Source: Stenotrophomonas africana
Lineage (GTDB): Bacteria; Pseudomonadota; Gammaproteobacteria; Xanthomonadales; Xanthomonadaceae
DNA length: 64,000 bases
Assembly: GCF_013004645.1 (NCBI RefSeq)
Contig: NZ_JABEME010000008.1
Coordinates: 62,001 to 126,000 of the forward strand
Reading direction: 5' to 3'
A model generated the notes under the pieces. The model saw only the letters and a program-made list of their open reading frames with translations. It made no database searches and was not told the DNA's origin. Shown here piece after piece: positions 15,444 through 23,773 of the stretch (position 1 is its first letter; each line of letters opens with the position of its first letter). The position numbers and the translations under genes were made by a program.

Positions 15444-16868
15444 CTACGGCCCCGGCGGCAAACGCACTTCGAAGCGGGCGCCGCCCAGTTCGCTGGAACG
15501 GCCGACGGTCAGTTCGCCGCGGTAGTCCTTGATCAGGTCCTGCACGATCGACAGGCCGATGCCGTGGCCCTGCACGCGCTCGTCACCACGCACGCCACGC
15601 TGCAGCACCTTGCCGATGTCGTCCGGGGCAATGCCCGGGCCATCGTCGTCCACCGCCAGCAGCAGGCCGGCGCGACGCGCGTTCGGTGCCGGCAGCGGCT
15701 GCGCGGTCAGCAACACGCGGCGGTTGGCCCACTTGAAGGCATTTTCCAGCAGGTTGCCGAGCAGTTCCTGCAGGTCGCCCGGTTCGCCGTGGAAGCGCGC
15801 GGCCGGGTCGATGTCGAATTCGCACAGCACGCCCTTGGAGGCATAGACCTTTTCCAGGCCGCGCACGATCTCCTCGGCGTTGGATTCAATCGGCAGCGGC
15901 GCGGAGAACAGCTTGTGGCCCGACGATGCAGCACGTGCCAGCTGGTAGGAGACCAGGTTGTTCATGCGCTGCAGCTGCACGTCCAGCTCCTCGCGCAGGG
16001 CGCCATCGCCGGCACCGCTGTCCATCTGCGTGCGCAGCACGGCGATGGGCGTCTTCAGGCTGTGCGCCAGGTCGGCCAGGGTATTGCGCTGGCGCTCGAG
16101 GTTCTCGCGCTCGCTTTCAATGAAGGCGTTGATGCTGTCGGTCAGCGGCTCCAGCTCGCGCGGGTGGCGCTCGCTCATGCGCTCGGTTTCGCCGCGCTGC
16201 ACCTTGGTCAGCTCGGTGATCACGCGACGCAGCGGCCGCAGGCTCCACTGCAGGATGACGGTCTGCAGCAGCAGCAGGATCAGGCCAATGCCACCCAGGT
16301 AGAACCAGACCCGGCTGCGGAACACCCGCAGCTGCGCACCCAGCGCGCGCGAGTCTTCCATCACATAGATGGTGTACGGGAATTCGGTGGCAGGATCGGC
16401 GTCGGCATCCCACACCAGGCCCAGGCCATAGCGGTACACCGAGCCCTGGCTGCCATCGATCTGGATCATCGGCAGCGGACCTTCGAACACTTCCTGGCGC
16501 GGTGCCAGCAGGCCGCCGCCGACGGTGGGCAGCATCGGGCCTTCGGCGGACATCGAATTGCCCTTGCCGTGCGGCATCACTACCTGCAGGTACAGGCCAC
16601 TGCCCGGCACGTCGAAGCGCGAATCCGGCGGCTGCTCGCGGATGTACAGCGAGCGGTCGCGGGTGAAGTCGATGCCGGCCGCGTAGGCGGTGGCGTAGTT
16701 CTTCAGGCGCTCACGCAGGTTCGCCTTCGCCGTATCGGCGAAGGCGGCGTCGAGCGCGTAACCGGCCAGCGCCAGGAACGCGACCAGGCCCACGGACGCG
16801 GCGAACATCTGGCGCGCCTGCAGTGAGCGCGGCCGCCAGCGTCGGAAGAACCACAGACGGCCGGACAT
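15444..16868 (-). CDS. phoQ: sensor histidine kinase PhoQ
   Basis: 474-residue inner-membrane kinase, partner of the adjacent response regulator. Transmembrane segments at about 21-43 and 187-207 enclose a periplasmic sensor of about 140 residues; HAMP follows, then the H-box ADLAHSLKTPIAVL with the phosphorylated His near 268, the N-box NLLENAFKWA (about 366), and G-boxes DDDGPGIAPDD and GHGIGLSIVQD. It lies 25 bases downstream of phoP. In Stenotrophomonas and Xanthomonas PhoPQ responds to low Mg and affects polymyxin susceptibility; the ligand here is inferred from homologues. Confidence 0.9.
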   Translation of the reverse strand: MSGRLWFFRRWRPRSLQARQMFAASVGLVAFLALAGYALDAAFADTAKANLRERLKNYATAYAAGIDFTRDRSLYIREQPPDSRFDVPGSGLYLQVVMPHGKGNSMSAEGPMLPTVGGGLLAPRQEVFEGPLPMIQIDGSQGSVYRYGLGLVWDADADPATEFPYTIYVMEDSRALGAQLRVFRSRVWFYLGGIGLILLLLQTVILQWSLRPLRRVITELTKVQRGETERMSERHPRELEPLTDSINAFIESERENLERQRNTLADLAHSLKTPIAVLRTQMDSGAGDGALREELDVQLQRMNNLVSYQLARAASSGHKLFSAPLPIESNAEEIVRGLEKVYASKGVLCEFDIDPAARFHGEPGDLQELLGNLLENAFKWANRRVLLTAQPLPAPNARRAGLLLAVDDDGPGIAPDDIGKVLQRGVRGDERVQGHGIGLSIVQDLIKDYRGELTVGRSSELGGARFEVRLPPGP

Positions 16869-16893
16869 CGTGTAATCGCCAGGGTGAGCCGGC

Positions 16894-17577
16894 TCAGCCC
16901 TCGTTGCGCGGGATCGCGAAACGGTAGCCGCGGCCGCGCACGGTCTCGATCGGCTTCAGCTCGCCATCCGGGTCCAGCTTCTTGCGCAGGCGGCCGATGA
17001 AGACCTCCAGCACGTTCGAGTCGCGGTCGAAGTCCTGCTGGTAGATGTGCTCGGTGAGGTCGGCCTTGGAGACCAGTTCACCGGCGTGCATCATCAGGTA
17101 CTCCAGCACCTTGTACTCGTAGCTGGTCAGGTCGACATTGCTGCCGGCGACGCTGACGGTCTGCGCAGCCAGGTCCAGGGCAACCGGGCCGCATTCCAGC
17201 GTCGGCTTGCTCCAGCCAGCGGCGCGCCGCAACAGCGCGTTGACGCGGGCCAGCAGCTCTTCGACGTGGAACGGCTTGACCAGGTAGTCGTCGGCGCCCT
17301 GCTTCAGGCCCTCGACCTTGTCCTGCCAGCTCGAACGCGCGGTCAGGATCAGCACCGGGAACTTCTTGCCTTCATCACGCAGGGCCTTGATCAGCTCCAT
17401 GCCCGACATCTTGGGCAGGCCAAGGTCGATGATGCCGACATCGAACGGGACTTCGCGCCCCATGTAGAGGCCTTCCTCGCCGTCCTGCGCAGCATCGACG
17501 GCAAAGCCTTCGCGCTTGAGCCGGGCTGCCAGGGTCTCACGCAGCGGGGCTTCGTCTTCGACCAGAAGGATACGCAT
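16894..17577 (-). CDS. phoP: response regulator PhoP, OmpR family
   Basis: 227-residue transcription factor. The receiver domain (1-115) has the acidic pair ED at 7-8, the phosphorylated Asp51 in GIIDLGLPKM, Thr in ILTARSSW and Lys in YLVKPFH. The winged-helix DNA-binding domain (about 128-222) contains YEYKVLEYLMMHAGELVSKA, DRDSNVLEVFIGRLRKKL and RGRGYRFAIP. It is transcribed with phoQ and probably with the small exported gene 73 bases upstream. Confidence 0.93.
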   Translation of the reverse strand: MRILLVEDEAPLRETLAARLKREGFAVDAAQDGEEGLYMGREVPFDVGIIDLGLPKMSGMELIKALRDEGKKFPVLILTARSSWQDKVEGLKQGADDYLVKPFHVEELLARVNALLRRAAGWSKPTLECGPVALDLAAQTVSVAGSNVDLTSYEYKVLEYLMMHAGELVSKADLTEHIYQQDFDRDSNVLEVFIGRLRKKLDPDGELKPIETVRGRGYRFAIPRNEG

Positions 17578-17650
17578 GAACTCTCCCTAGTGTCCTGGGT
17601 GTGGCCCGGAGGCCTGTGGGGTACGGGTTGATAGCGACAACTATCCCTGT

Positions 17651-18025
17651 TCAGGGGTTATCGCCGCGTAGTGATGACATATCCGACCGCGGCGTGCGCG
17701 GCTGTGAACGCGACGGGGCGGGGTCGTCCATGTAGCGGACCCGGCCCCGATCGTCCATGTACTTCACCCGGTTGATGTCACGACCGTCGAACGGAACGCG
17801 CTCGGCGCCGAGGATGTGGCCTCCGGTGCTGCGCTGCACGCGGCGCACGGCATCGGACAGCGAACGTTCGTCGCCGCGGTTGCCGCGCTCGCCCCGCTCC
17901 ATCATCTCTGCACGCCCCTGATCGCCACGCGGCGGCTGTTGCGCCAGCGCCGATGACACCGGCACAGCCGACAGCACCACGCAGGTGGCCAGGGCAATGC
18001 GGCAATGGAAGGGAGCGGAAGACAT
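17651..18025 (-). CDS. small exported basic protein upstream of phoPQ
   Basis: 124-residue protein with a signal peptide (residues about 1-28, PFHCRIALATCVVLSAVPVS) and a mature part rich in Arg, Asp and Gly. It contains LSDAVRRVQRSTGGHILGAE, then DINRVKYMDDRGRVRYMDDP with YMDD twice. That core resembles the short segment found in PepSY-like or uncharacterised exported proteins next to two-component systems, but no firm family. Same strand as phoP and 73 bases before it, so it may be the first gene of the operon and an accessory to the PhoQ sensor. Confidence 0.65.
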   Translation of the reverse strand: MSSAPFHCRIALATCVVLSAVPVSSALAQQPPRGDQGRAEMMERGERGNRGDERSLSDAVRRVQRSTGGHILGAERVPFDGRDINRVKYMDDRGRVRYMDDPAPSRSQPRTPRSDMSSLRGDNP

Positions 18026-18174
18026 CGATGCGATCCTAGCCGAGCACGGCGATTCGTTCAAAAGTCGTAAATCCGGGTGCCGGGTTCGGGGCCCGGTGTT
18101 TTACAAATCCTTTGCAAATTCTTGGTTTGGGGCAGTGAATCCGGTCTGAACTTTTCCGGTCCAGCGTCCGGGTT

Positions 18175-18190
18175 GTTCAGCTAAGTGAAC
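18175..18190. promoter_or_regulatory. inverted repeat in the 18026-18238 intergenic region
   Basis: GTTCAGCTAAGTGAAC has 5-bp arms around 6 bases, about 150 bases upstream of the exported gene that precedes phoP. The region between dusA and this operon otherwise holds AT-richer sequence (18100-18125) fit for a promoter, but I see no unambiguous -35/-10 pair. A binding site is possible, not shown. Confidence 0.3.
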
Positions 18191-18238
18191 ATTCGGGACG
18201 AATCGCCGCTGCTTGTCAAGTCAGGAATGTGACTGCGG

Positions 18239-19243
18239 TCACGCTGCGGCGCGATCAGCTTCGCGTTCGGTGACCGCCAGGGCCTGTTCGACCAGGCTCC
18301 AGTCGGCGCCCGGGCGGTGTGCGCCCTCGCTCAGCACCTGACGGAATGCGCGGCCGCCGGGCTGGCCGTGGAACAGGCCGAGCAGGTGGCGGGTGATGTG
18401 CTTCAGCGCCAGGCCTTCGCCCAGACGCGCCTCGATGTAGGGGCGCAGCGCGCGCAGCAGGTCACCACGGGCCTGCAGCGGGGCGCCGGTGTGCAGCGCC
18501 TCCAGCTGATGCAGCAGGTAGGGGTCGTGGTAGGCCGCGCGGCCCAGCATCACGCCATCGACGTGCGCGGCCTGCGCCTGCACCGCCTCGATGCTGGCCA
18601 GGCCGCCATTGAGCACCACCGGCAGTGCCGGGCGCTCCTGCTTCAGCCGGTAGGCCCAGTCGTACTTCAACGGCGGAACCTCGCGGTTCTCCTTCGGCGA
18701 CAGGCCCTTCAGCCAGGCATTGCGGGCGTGCACCACCACCATTGCCGCACCGGCGACAACCTGGCGGTCGACGAAGGCGGCAAATACGTCGTAGTCGTTG
18801 TCCTCGTCCACGCCCAGGCGGCACTTCACCGTCACCGGGATATCAACCGCATCGACCATGGCCGCCACGCACTCGGCCACCAGCACCGGCTCGCGCATCA
18901 GGCAGGCGCCGAAACGGCCAGCCTGCACGCGGTCGGACGGGCAGCCGCAGTTGAGGTTGACCTCGTCGTAACCCCACTCGGCGGCGATGCGCGCGGCCTG
19001 TGCCAGCAGCGCCGGATCGCTGCCACCGAGCTGCAGCGCCAGCGGCTGTTCGCTGGCATCGAAGCCGAGCAGGCGCTCGCGGTCGCCGTGGATGACCGCA
19101 TTGGCGTGCACCATTTCCGTGTACAGGCGTGCGCCCGGCGCCAGCACGCGATGGAACACGCGGCAATGGCGATCCGTCCAGTCCATCATCGGGGCAACGG
19201 AAAGGCGCAGGGAATCGGCGTAACGGGCGGTGGCGGACGTCAT
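18239..19243 (-). CDS. dusA: tRNA-dihydrouridine(20/20a) synthase
   Basis: FMN enzyme that reduces uridine 20/20a in the tRNA D-loop. Hallmarks are SVAPMMDWTDRHCR (N-terminus), LQLGGSDPALLAQAARIAAE, the catalytic-cysteine segment VNLNCGCPSDRVQ, and CRLGVDEDNDY with VVHARNAWLKGLSPKENREV typical of DusA rather than DusB/C. With ATG 19243 it is 334 residues; in-frame ATG 19270 and TTG 19285 are alternatives and none has a clear Shine-Dalgarno. Confidence 0.93.
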   Translation of the reverse strand: MTSATARYADSLRLSVAPMMDWTDRHCRVFHRVLAPGARLYTEMVHANAVIHGDRERLLGFDASEQPLALQLGGSDPALLAQAARIAAEWGYDEVNLNCGCPSDRVQAGRFGACLMREPVLVAECVAAMVDAVDIPVTVKCRLGVDEDNDYDVFAAFVDRQVVAGAAMVVVHARNAWLKGLSPKENREVPPLKYDWAYRLKQERPALPVVLNGGLASIEAVQAQAAHVDGVMLGRAAYHDPYLLHQLEALHTGAPLQARGDLLRALRPYIEARLGEGLALKHITRHLLGLFHGQPGGRAFRQVLSEGAHRPGADWSLVEQALAVTEREADRAAA

Positions 19244-19367
19244 CGGGGTATTGATCGTGGAGACTGGCATTGCCAGTGAGATCAATAGTTTACACCGACC
19301 GGCTGAATGGCGGCGGGCGCCCCCCGGGGCCGGTGCACCCGCCCTGCGGGGAACGCCGCGGCCCGCC

Positions 19368-22148
19368 CTACTGCACGCGCCCCTTCACCTGCTCCTGCTG
19401 CGCGTCCTGCGCCTGCGCGTTGAACTGGGTCTCCAGTTCCGCGCTCTGCCGGGTACTGGCCTCGACCGACTGCGAGACCGCCTGCTGGCGATCGACGAAG
19501 ATGCGCTGCGCCGCCGGATCACCCGGCGTGCCCTGCACCGCGAACAGGCCGGTGCCATCCGGGCGTGCCACCACATGGTCGATCTGGCGCATGCCGGCCA
19601 CCTTGCTCTCGTAGGCCAGCTGGCCGGCCGCACGCTCGGCTTCCTGCGGGTTGGCGAACAAGGGGGACAGCCCCGCCTGCACGCGCTGCTGTTCCAACCC
19701 CTGCAGCTTCTCCAGTGCCTGGGCGAAACGCGGGTTTTCGGCATGCCCGGGGTCGCGCATGCTGGCCGGTGCTGCAGGTGCTGGCGGCGCGGCCGGTTCG
19801 GTGTGTACCGGGCCGGCGGCGGTCTGCGCACCGGCCTTCAGCGCGGCCGGATCTGCCAGGCGGGCCAGGGTGAGACGGCCCGCCTTGCCGTCATCGTCCA
19901 GGCCGTTGTTGGCCTGGAACTGCTTCAGCGCCGCCAGCGTGTCCTTGCCGAAGATGCCATCGGTGCCCAGCGCGGTGCCGTCGGCGGCGGTATAGCCCAG
20001 CGCCGCCAGCTTGCCCTGCAGGGCCTTGACCTCGTCACCGCGCTCGCCCTTCACCAGCATGCCATCGGCCATCGGTGCCTGCTGCGCGTCGCGTGCGGCC
20101 TGCGCGGCTTCAGGGCCCTGTGCCTGCACCTTGCCGCCCAGAGTGATGCGGTCGTTGAGAATGTCCCCCAGATAGCGCCGATACTGGTCCGGCTCGACTT
20201 CGATGTGCGCGTGTATCGCGCCCGGCGACCCAACATCCGACTGCCGCACCAAAGGTGCGCCGTACTCGACGAAATCCCCGGTCTTGTACGGAATGGACCC
20301 GCGCGCGCCGTGCAGCACCTGGCCCACCAGCTCGCGACGCGCATCGCCGACCGGATGGCTGTAGATGCTGATGGAATTGGTGTCGTCGTCGTTGAGCTTG
20401 ACGTAGCCGGCCACCGGACTGGGAACCATCAGGCTGCGCCCGCCTGACCGATCGGTCAGGATCAGGTCCTTCTGCACCAGCGGAATGCCGTTGCGGTCTT
20501 CGCGTCTGCGCACCGCCTCCAGCTCGCCCTCGACCTTTTCGGCGGTACGGTCGACCCTGCTGGCGTCGCCCGCGCGCACGGCGGCCGCGTTGGTGTTGGG
20601 GTGGTGGATCTTCAGTTCGCGGAACGCCTCTTCACCACTGATGCCGTGACGCAGGGTGCGGTTGCTGCCGCCATTGCCGTAGGGCTCCACCACCGTGATG
20701 CGCTCGCCGCCGGGTGCAGCGGCGGCAGGTCCGCTGCGGCGCTCGGGCGCAGGTGCCGCTGCGGGTGCGGCAGGTGCAGCGGGTGCAGCGGGTGCAGCGG
20801 GTGCAGCCGGTGATGGCGTTGCAGGGCGATGCTGTGCGGCTTCGGCATCGATCGCGCGGCGCGTGGATGCGTCGGCCATGCCGGTGGCCGGCAGATGGTG
20901 CTGCTGCTGGAAGGTATTGATGGCGTGCTGGCTCCCCGCCCCCAGGTAACCGTCGGGGGTAATCAGCTTGCCCCGCGCATCGGTCAGCCCCAGTGCCGCC
21001 ATGTCAGCCTGCAGCGCGCGTGCTTCGCGGTCGATCGCGCTCAATGTGGCCGGCCCGGCCTTGCCATCCACCGGGGTCAGGCCATGGTCACGCTGAAAGG
21101 CCTCGACGGCCTGCCGGGTGGTGGCATCGAACTGGCGGTCGGGATGGATGGCCTGCGCCCCCGTCCCGCCATAACCCAGCGCGTGCAGGTTGTGCTCCAG
21201 CTTTTCCACCGCGCGGCCACTGGAGCCTTCCTTCAGCACCTGCGGACCACCGCCACCGTGTCCATGCGCTCGCGCCTGTTGCAGCGCCACCCGGATGTCC
21301 GGGTCACTGCCTTCGGTGGCAGGTGCGAAATCGCGGCGCCCCACCTTCAGATGCGCCCGGTCCATCGCCTCTTTGTTGCTCGCGTAGGCGTCTTCATACC
21401 CGGCAGCGACGTCGGCGGCGGTCAGCCCGGCATAGAACTTCCTGCTGTGGCGGATCGCGGCGGCCTGGTCGCGCAGGTCCTGGTAATCCCCGCCGCGCTT
21501 GAGCACAGCTTCCAGATCATCCAGCCGGCCCGGCAGCTGGTTGGCCGTCTTGGCAATCAACGCGATGGCCTCGAAGCGCTTGTCTTCGGCAATGCCGCTG
21601 CCATGCTTTTCCAGCATGTTCATCGCAATGTGCGTGGCGTTGCGTACCTGCGGGTAGTCGATGTGCGTGTGGATCCACTGCTTGCCTTCCGGCGAGCCGG
21701 CCCAGGCATTGATGCTGTCGCGGGTGGGCGCATCGATGAAACGGATGGACGGCCGTTTCTCCCGTCCATCCCCATGGCTCAGCAGGTCCGCACGCAGATC
21801 GGCGCGATCGTGGGTGAACGGCAAGCCGTGTGCGCTGGCATAGGCACTGGCCTGGTCGATCACGGCATCGACGTAGGTCTTCTCGCCTGGCTTCAGCGTG
21901 CGGCGCTCTGTCGCGCCCAGCGGCCACGTACCGCGCTGGCCGAAGTCGACCTGGATGGTGCCCAGCGAATAGCCGCTGTTCTCGGCCACCGCGCCGACGG
22001 TGCCCCACTTCGGCTCATGCAGGCCCTTGGTGATGCCGGCAATGGAGAGATGGTACGACGACCCACCGCCTTCCGTGCCGCGGCCGACGGCGAAGAACAC
22101 TGCCCCGGCGGTGGCATCAAGATTGCGGGTATCGATATGGGTAGGCAT
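19368..22148 (-). CDS. type IV secretion antibacterial effector, lysozyme-like plus LytM-like, XVIPCD
   Basis: 926-residue putative peptidoglycan hydrolase delivered into rival bacteria. In order: N-terminal domain (1-270) shared with the effector at 23774 and probably lysozyme-like (VGRGTEGG, NSGYSLGTIQVDFGQRG); two peptidoglycan-binding repeats (about 303-372 and 378-426); an Ala/Pro linker (about 443-473); a LytM/M23-like domain (about 560-670) with GAIHAHIEVEP but without an obvious first HxxxD motif; a third peptidoglycan-binding repeat (about 696-764); and a C-terminal Gln-rich domain (about 793-916) that fits the Xanthomonadales VirD4-interacting secretion domain. No signal peptide. 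The immunity gene is 49 bases upstream. Modules seen directly; delivery and target inferred from the X-T4SS effector family. Confidence 0.82.
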   Translation of the reverse strand: MPTHIDTRNLDATAGAVFFAVGRGTEGGGSSYHLSIAGITKGLHEPKWGTVGAVAENSGYSLGTIQVDFGQRGTWPLGATERRTLKPGEKTYVDAVIDQASAYASAHGLPFTHDRADLRADLLSHGDGREKRPSIRFIDAPTRDSINAWAGSPEGKQWIHTHIDYPQVRNATHIAMNMLEKHGSGIAEDKRFEAIALIAKTANQLPGRLDDLEAVLKRGGDYQDLRDQAAAIRHSRKFYAGLTAADVAAGYEDAYASNKEAMDRAHLKVGRRDFAPATEGSDPDIRVALQQARAHGHGGGGPQVLKEGSSGRAVEKLEHNLHALGYGGTGAQAIHPDRQFDATTRQAVEAFQRDHGLTPVDGKAGPATLSAIDREARALQADMAALGLTDARGKLITPDGYLGAGSQHAINTFQQQHHLPATGMADASTRRAIDAEAAQHRPATPSPAAPAAPAAPAAPAAPAAAPAPERRSGPAAAAPGGERITVVEPYGNGGSNRTLRHGISGEEAFRELKIHHPNTNAAAVRAGDASRVDRTAEKVEGELEAVRRREDRNGIPLVQKDLILTDRSGGRSLMVPSPVAGYVKLNDDDTNSISIYSHPVGDARRELVGQVLHGARGSIPYKTGDFVEYGAPLVRQSDVGSPGAIHAHIEVEPDQYRRYLGDILNDRITLGGKVQAQGPEAAQAARDAQQAPMADGMLVKGERGDEVKALQGKLAALGYTAADGTALGTDGIFGKDTLAALKQFQANNGLDDDGKAGRLTLARLADPAALKAGAQTAAGPVHTEPAAPPAPAAPASMRDPGHAENPRFAQALEKLQGLEQQRVQAGLSPLFANPQEAERAAGQLAYESKVAGMRQIDHVVARPDGTGLFAVQGTPGDPAAQRIFVDRQQAVSQSVEASTRQSAELETQFNAQAQDAQQEQVKGRVQ

Positions 22149-22197
22149 GGCTCAGTTCCTTGTCCTTGGAGAGTGACCGGGCGCGGACAGCGCTGGC

Positions 22198-23061
22198 TCA
22201 GCGGGCCAGCACGCGCCCCTGCAGTTCGATGGCGCGGTTGGCGTACCGGTTGATGCGGCACGACTGTGCGTCCAGCATCGCCCCCACATGGTCACTGGCA
22301 GGCGCGCAGCGCTTGTCGGTGTCTTCAACCCAGTTGGCCTGCTCGTCCATCCAGCGGTCCTTGGCCGGACTGTCCGGGCTCGCCATCAGACGCGCTACCT
22401 GCGCCTCCAGCTGCTGCTTCTGATAGGCAAACTCGGCGGCGTCGCACGCTTCAAGCTGGTCGTCCATGCCGCGGGCGTCCTGCACGCAGCGGGTGTATTC
22501 ATCGCGCAACGACGCCTTCGCATGGGAGGTGTCGGGAGGAGCGCTCTGTGCCAGCAACGCATCGGCACGATTGGCCATGCGGAACAGGCGGCATTCCTGC
22601 GCCCTCTGCAGCGCATCCACGCCGGCATCGGCCGCTGCGACGCAATGACGGTCGGTATCGCTGCGCCAGGCCGCCTCGCCGGCGCGGAATGCAGATGTGG
22701 CAGCCGCGTCGAGTCCGGCCACCGCCTTGGCGGTGCCCTCCTGCAGGCGCGCCTGCTGGTAGGCCAGTTCATCCTCGCCGCAGGCCTGCAGCTTGCCTGC
22801 GTCTTCCACGCCATCCACGCACCACCCGTAAGCGGGCCGCAGGCGGCCTTCGCTGTAGGAGCTGTCGGGGTAACCGGTGGGCGCGCCGCCTGCCGGCGCC
22901 AGCGCGGCCGGCGCTGACGCAGCGGCGGTGGATTCGGCCGATGCGGGGGAAGAAGGGGCCTGGCAGGCGGCCAGTACCGCACACAGACCCAGCGCCACCC
23001 AGTGCCGGCGGCCAGCGTGCTTCGTTACATTGCCCTTGCGGGGTGCCATTGCTTCACTCAC
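22198..23061 (-). CDS. immunity lipoprotein with two LprI-like (DUF1311) repeats
   Basis: 287-residue lipoprotein that should protect the producer from the effector encoded just downstream. The lipobox LAAC near residue 33 follows a basic N-terminus. Two tandem repeats follow, each with four cysteines: CVDGVEDAGKLQACGEDELA with RHCVAAADAGVDALQRAQEC, and CVQDARGMDDQLEACDAAEF with a matching RCAPASDHVGAM-LDAQSC. This is the LprI/DUF1311 lysozyme-inhibitor pattern. GTG 23061 is chosen for its GGAG 8 bases upstream; ATG 23049 is an alternative. It lies on the same strand 49 bases from the effector start. Confidence 0.8.
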   Translation of the reverse strand: MSEAMAPRKGNVTKHAGRRHWVALGLCAVLAACQAPSSPASAESTAAASAPAALAPAGGAPTGYPDSSYSEGRLRPAYGWCVDGVEDAGKLQACGEDELAYQQARLQEGTAKAVAGLDAAATSAFRAGEAAWRSDTDRHCVAAADAGVDALQRAQECRLFRMANRADALLAQSAPPDTSHAKASLRDEYTRCVQDARGMDDQLEACDAAEFAYQKQQLEAQVARLMASPDSPAKDRWMDEQANWVEDTDKRCAPASDHVGAMLDAQSCRINRYANRAIELQGRVLAR

Positions 23062-23311
23062 GTGCGTCTCCCTGGCGTGCAGCCGGCGGGTGCCGGCCCA
23101 AGCGGGGCCGTCCATCGGTCCCCATCACGCGGGCCATCCTAAGGCAGCCTTCCGCCCCGGTACCTGACTGGATTCATGTTGCACCGATGCCGCCGCTGAA
23201 GTCCGGCCTATAGGGCAACCGGTCACATTTGTCGTGAATCGTTGACGACGACGAAATAGTGACGCCGCTATAGTCCAGCGCTCGCAATGGATTGGACGTG
23301 TGGAGCAGATG
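23062..23311. promoter_or_regulatory. shared divergent promoter region of the two effector-immunity pairs
   Basis: 250 bases separate the two immunity genes, which are transcribed away from each other, so both promoters must lie here. On the plus strand a TATAGT at 23269-23274 is a plausible -10 about 38 bases before the start at 23312; TTGACG at 23242 is too far to be its -35 partner. No operator could be identified. Confidence 0.4.
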
Positions 23312-23731
23312 ATGCAGCACAAGCGCATGAGCAGGACCCTCGCCGCCGCGCTGGCGATTGCCGCCCTGGCCGTCGGCACGGCAACCGCAGCACCGGCTGC
23401 CAGCGGGCTGAGCCCGACCTTCACCACCTGCCGGGACAAGGCGCAGGGTGCTGTCGAGCAGGCCGCCTGCCTGACCTCGGAAAGCGCCCGTCAGGACCAG
23501 CGCCTGAACCTGGCGTACCGTCAGCTGCAGGCAAAGCTGAGTGGCGCGAAGAAGACCAAGCTGGTCAATGCCCAGCGCGCGTGGCTGCAGTCGCGCAGCC
23601 GCGATGGCGAACTGGATACCGCGCTGTACGACGATTCGCAGCCCGGCAACCTGCAGGGCGAGCTGAACGATGTGATGCGCCTGAGCGCGCGTGCCGACCA
23701 GCTGCAGAAGTATCTCCAGCTGCTGGACTGA
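23312..23731 (+). CDS. LprI-like (DUF1311) periplasmic immunity protein
   Basis: 139-residue exported protein: signal peptide (TLAAALAIAALAVGTATAA), then one LprI/DUF1311-type domain with TCRDKAQGAVEQAACLTSES, LNLAYRQLQAKL and LVNAQRAWLQSR. It has only two cysteines and no lipobox, unlike the paired gene across the promoter. ATG 23312 follows GGAG by 6 bases; GTG 23300 and ATG 23309 are in frame upstream. It precedes the effector gene at 23774 by 42 bases, the usual order of immunity then effector in this system. Confidence 0.8.
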   Translation: MQHKRMSRTLAAALAIAALAVGTATAAPAASGLSPTFTTCRDKAQGAVEQAACLTSESARQDQRLNLAYRQLQAKLSGAKKTKLVNAQRAWLQSRSRDGELDTALYDDSQPGNLQGELNDVMRLSARADQLQKYLQLLD

Positions 23732-23773
23732 CCCAGGAGGGGCGGACCCTCTGACTGAACAAGGATGTAAGAC

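Noticed and set aside
15423..16826. 467-codon open frame on the plus strand
   Set aside because: Antisense to phoQ and without any motif.
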